From: [Leptolyngbya] sp. JSC-1
GTDB lineage: Bacteria; Cyanobacteriota; Cyanobacteriia; Elainellales; Elainellaceae
NCBI GenBank assembly: GCA_000733415.1
Contig: KL662191.1
Span: forward strand, 2,803,015-2,867,014
Direction: 5' to 3'
DNA length: 64,000 nt
Positions 62,276 through 64,000 of this stretch are shown in pieces. Below the pieces are notes generated by a model. It had not been told where the DNA came from. It did not search any database and was given only the letters and a program-made list of their open reading frames with translations. Position numbers and translations under genes: made by a program. How positions within the stretch are numbered: position 1 is the stretch's first letter; every line of letters begins with the position of its first letter.

Positions 62276-63400
62276 ATGCAGATCGCGATTGTTGGGTGTG
62301 GTTTTGTCGCGGATTATTACCTGAAAACTCTAGCGAACTATCCTGATCTTCAGGTTGCAGGAGTAATGGATCGGGTCGAGGAACGGGCAACTCGATTTTC
62401 TGCCTATCATGCAGTGCCCATGTATCGTTCTCTCGCTGAACTGCTTGCCGATCCCAATGTCAGCATTGTGCTGAATCTGACCAATCCTGGTAGTCACTAC
62501 GAAATCTCGAAAGCAGCCCTAGAAGCCGGTAAGCATGTCTATTCAGAAAAGCCCCTGGCAATGACAATGCCTGAAGCAGAGGAGTTGGTCGCTCTAGCGG
62601 AACAGCGAGGCTTGCTGATCTCATCAGCTCCATGTAACTTGCTGGGAGAAAGTGCTCAAACCCTATGGAAAGCGCTGCGGGAAAAACAGATTGGCACAGT
62701 CCGCTTGGTCTATGCCGAAATGGATGATGGATTAGTACATCGGATGCCTTATCAGAAGTGGGTGAGTGAATCAGGCATTCCCTGGCCCTACAAAGATGAG
62801 TTTGAGGTGGGCTGCACCCTAGAGCATGCAGGTTATTACGTGACTTGGCTAACGGCTTTCTTTGGACCTGCTGAAACCGTAACGGCTTTTTCCTCCTGTC
62901 TAATTCCTGATAAACAAACTGATGTACCCCTGGACCACAACGCGCCTGATTTTTCGGTAGCCTGCATTAAGTTTGCCTCTGGTGTGGTGGCTCGTTTAAC
63001 GTGCAGTATTGTCGCACCCCACGACCATCAGTTAAGGATTATTGGTGATGATGGCGTTTTGGGCATCGAAGACTGCTGGTATTACGGTTCGCCAGTTTAC
63101 ATCAAACGGATGATCCGAATTCGCCGCAAGACGTTTATGTCTCCCTGGAAGCAGCGGTATCCACTCGTGCAAAAATCACCCAAATTTGGCTACAAGGGTT
63201 CCCAGCAAATGGACTTTGCCCGTGGTGTTGCAGAACTGGCTGCCGCAATTCAGGAAAGACGGCCCTGTCGCTTGTCGCCTCAATTCTCGCTACACAATAA
63301 TGAACTGGTGCTGGCAATCCACAATGCGTTGGAAACTGGTGCTCCCTATAAAATGACGACCAGCTTTGATCCGATTGCCCCTATGCCTTGGGCAAAATAG
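62276..63400 (+). CDS. Gfo/Idh/MocA family oxidoreductase
   Basis: NAD(P)-dependent oxidoreductase, 374 residues. Rossmann loop IAIVGCGFVADYYLKTL at the N terminus, the family EKP motif in HVYSEKPLAMTMPEAEELV (Lys contacts substrate), and a C-terminal alpha/beta domain (ARLTCSIVAPHDHQLRIIGDDGVLGIED). Members act on sugars or nucleotide sugars, for example in making amino- or keto-sugar precursors. Being in the exopolysaccharide region supports such a role; the exact substrate is unknown. AAGAGG lies five bases before ATG. Confidence 0.9.
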   Translation: MQIAIVGCGFVADYYLKTLANYPDLQVAGVMDRVEERATRFSAYHAVPMYRSLAELLADPNVSIVLNLTNPGSHYEISKAALEAGKHVYSEKPLAMTMPEAEELVALAEQRGLLISSAPCNLLGESAQTLWKALREKQIGTVRLVYAEMDDGLVHRMPYQKWVSESGIPWPYKDEFEVGCTLEHAGYYVTWLTAFFGPAETVTAFSSCLIPDKQTDVPLDHNAPDFSVACIKFASGVVARLTCSIVAPHDHQLRIIGDDGVLGIEDCWYYGSPVYIKRMIRIRRKTFMSPWKQRYPLVQKSPKFGYKGSQQMDFARGVAELAAAIQERRPCRLSPQFSLHNNELVLAIHNALETGAPYKMTTSFDPIAPMPWAK

Positions 63401-63450
63401 GCTACTGCTCTTGTCGTGGGCTTGTACTGATGTGGCTTGTAGGAATTGAG

Positions 63451-63470
63451 TAACCCGCAAAGGCGGGTTT
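63451..63470 (+). terminator. hairpin with short T-run after the Gfo/Idh gene
   Basis: Arms aacccgc and gcgggtt with a short aaag loop are followed directly by ttgtctg. It lies about 50 bases past the stop and is the best intrinsic-terminator candidate of this gene. Confidence 0.5.
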
Positions 63471-63520
63471 TGTCTGTATAGGTGCGGTTCTTAACTGCCA
63501 GTATGAAGTTGCCAATCAGC

Positions 63521-63748
63521 CAGGACTTACGCATTTGCCCCCTAATATCAAGTCGGATGGAACAACCACACTATCGTAAGGGCGAAGCATTTGCGAAATG
63601 AATCCAAGGCATAGCTACAGAGCTTCTGACGCAAATGCTTCGCCCTAACCGAACTTGATATAAACCCCCAAATCTCGGGGACTTCCAATCGGTTTCCCTC
63701 CAGGTTTGGGGGCTAGGGGGTAGAAATTGCTGAGCCGCGTAAGTCCTG
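63521..63748. mobile_element. outer inverted-repeat element (228 bases) with CAGGACTTACGC ends
   Basis: Exact 12-base terminal inverted repeats, caggacttacgc (63521-63532) and gcgtaagtcctg (63737-63748), with a second inner pair ccccct and aggggg. No coding capacity. The arms match a repeat type that I recognise as frequent in cyanobacteria. It is interrupted by a second element at 63545-63662. Confidence 0.75.
63545..63662. mobile_element. inner inverted-repeat element nested in the former
   Basis: Outer arms atatcaagt-cgg and ccgaacttgatat, then inner arms taagggcgaagcatttgcg (63577-63595) and cgcaaatgcttcgccctaa (63630-63648). The left arm has an extra stretch of about 19 bases between outer and inner parts. 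The outer arm TATATCAAGTTCGG resembles the arm of the element at 47307 (TATATCAAATCCGG), so they may belong to one family. Confidence 0.75.
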
Positions 63749-63769
63749 TCAGCTTGACTTTGACCCTAT

Positions 63770-64000
63770 TTAGACAGGGCTGAGAAGAACCTCAGGTTTC
63801 GTTTGCGGTCGAATTGTTTCCACGTTACCGGCTAGTGCGGCAGTCATAATCTGACATAGCCAAGCTGCCTCGTGGTGAATGTTAAACTCCTGCTCAATCT
63901 TGGCGCGACCGGCAGTCCCAAACTGCATCCGTAATTGGGGATCGGCCAGCAGGGTGGCAATCCGTTCCGCTAACAAAGCTGCATTTCCTGGCGGCACCAG
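63770..64000 (-). CDS. glycosyltransferase, C-terminal fragment (runs off right edge)
   Basis: The last 76 or so residues of a GT-B enzyme, ending with a TAA at 63770. PPGNAALLAERIATLLADPQLRMQFGTAGRAKIEQEFN is the typical end of family 4 glycosyltransferases. The start and catalytic E-x7-E motif lie outside the window, so no substrate can be inferred. Confidence 0.82.
   Translation of the reverse strand: MVPPGNAALLAERIATLLADPQLRMQFGTAGRAKIEQEFNIHHEAAWLCQIMTAALAGNVETIRPQTKPEVLLSPV

Larger units (their letters stand above)
63401..63769. other. 370-base intergenic region between convergent genes, mostly repeats
   Basis: About two thirds of it is a nested pair of inverted-repeat elements (63521-63748 and 63545-63662). 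Just after the oxidoreductase gene, the words acccgcaa and gcgggt at 63451-63469 form a small hairpin, acccgc-aaag-gcgggt, followed by tttgtct, a possible terminator. Confidence 0.5.

Overview
The window is a cyanobacterial chromosome segment, probably from a filamentous, mat- or sheath-forming type. The reasons are a complete pix-type phototaxis operon with a bilin-binding photoreceptor, two pentapeptide-repeat proteins, a cyanobacterial-style cellulose synthase operon, and dispersed palindromic repeats of the kind common in cyanobacteria (arms such as CAGGACTTACGC). Species level is a guess; a Leptolyngbya-like lineage would fit. No rRNA, tRNA, CRISPR array or full-length insertion sequence was recognised.

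Layout. 1-0.9 kb: 5' part of alaS (minus strand, runs off the left edge). 1.4-12.2 kb: signalling block with a diguanylate cyclase carrying a dead receiver, an OmpR-type histidine kinase/regulator pair, a lone receiver-domain protein, a three-receiver hybrid kinase, a CheR-CheB pair and a HisKA_2 kinase. 12.5-19.5 kb: alpha/beta hydrolase, M23 peptidase with a long Pro/Ala/Gln-rich linker, a two-TM protein of unknown role, a pentapeptide-repeat protein and a lipoprotein. 20.4-29.4 kb: cellulose export and synthesis operon (outer-membrane barrel, TPR protein, BcsB, BcsA with PilZ). 30.7-40.8 kb: pixG-pixH-pixI-pixJ-pixL plus a pentapeptide-repeat gene. 41.6-46.8 kb: phosphoketolase, enolase and D-lactate dehydrogenase. 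47.5-64 kb: exopolysaccharide/glycosyltransferase region with two near-duplicate GT2-GtrA genes in inverted orientation, two GT39-like membrane transferases (one broken by a frameshift), a methyltransferase, an O-antigen-polymerase-like protein, GT4 enzymes, a Wzx-type flippase and a Gfo/Idh oxidoreductase.

How it may fit together (inference). The diguanylate cyclase could supply c-di-GMP, which the PilZ domain of BcsA should sense; the PixJ photoreceptor and its CheA/CheY partners would control pilus-based phototaxis. Motility, cellulose and exopolysaccharide genes therefore lie within about 60 kb. Such colocation suggests a surface-lifestyle neighbourhood, but nothing in the sequence proves a physical pathway between the blocks.

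The most notable items are the two GAF domains of PixJ (one with the full DXCF signature, the other with only the canonical Cys-His), the split BcsC-like outer-membrane module, the single-base frameshift in a GT39 gene, a nested miniature inverted-repeat element at 63.5-63.75 kb with a relative at 47.3 kb, and many short tandem repeats (11-15 bp) in spacers and linkers.
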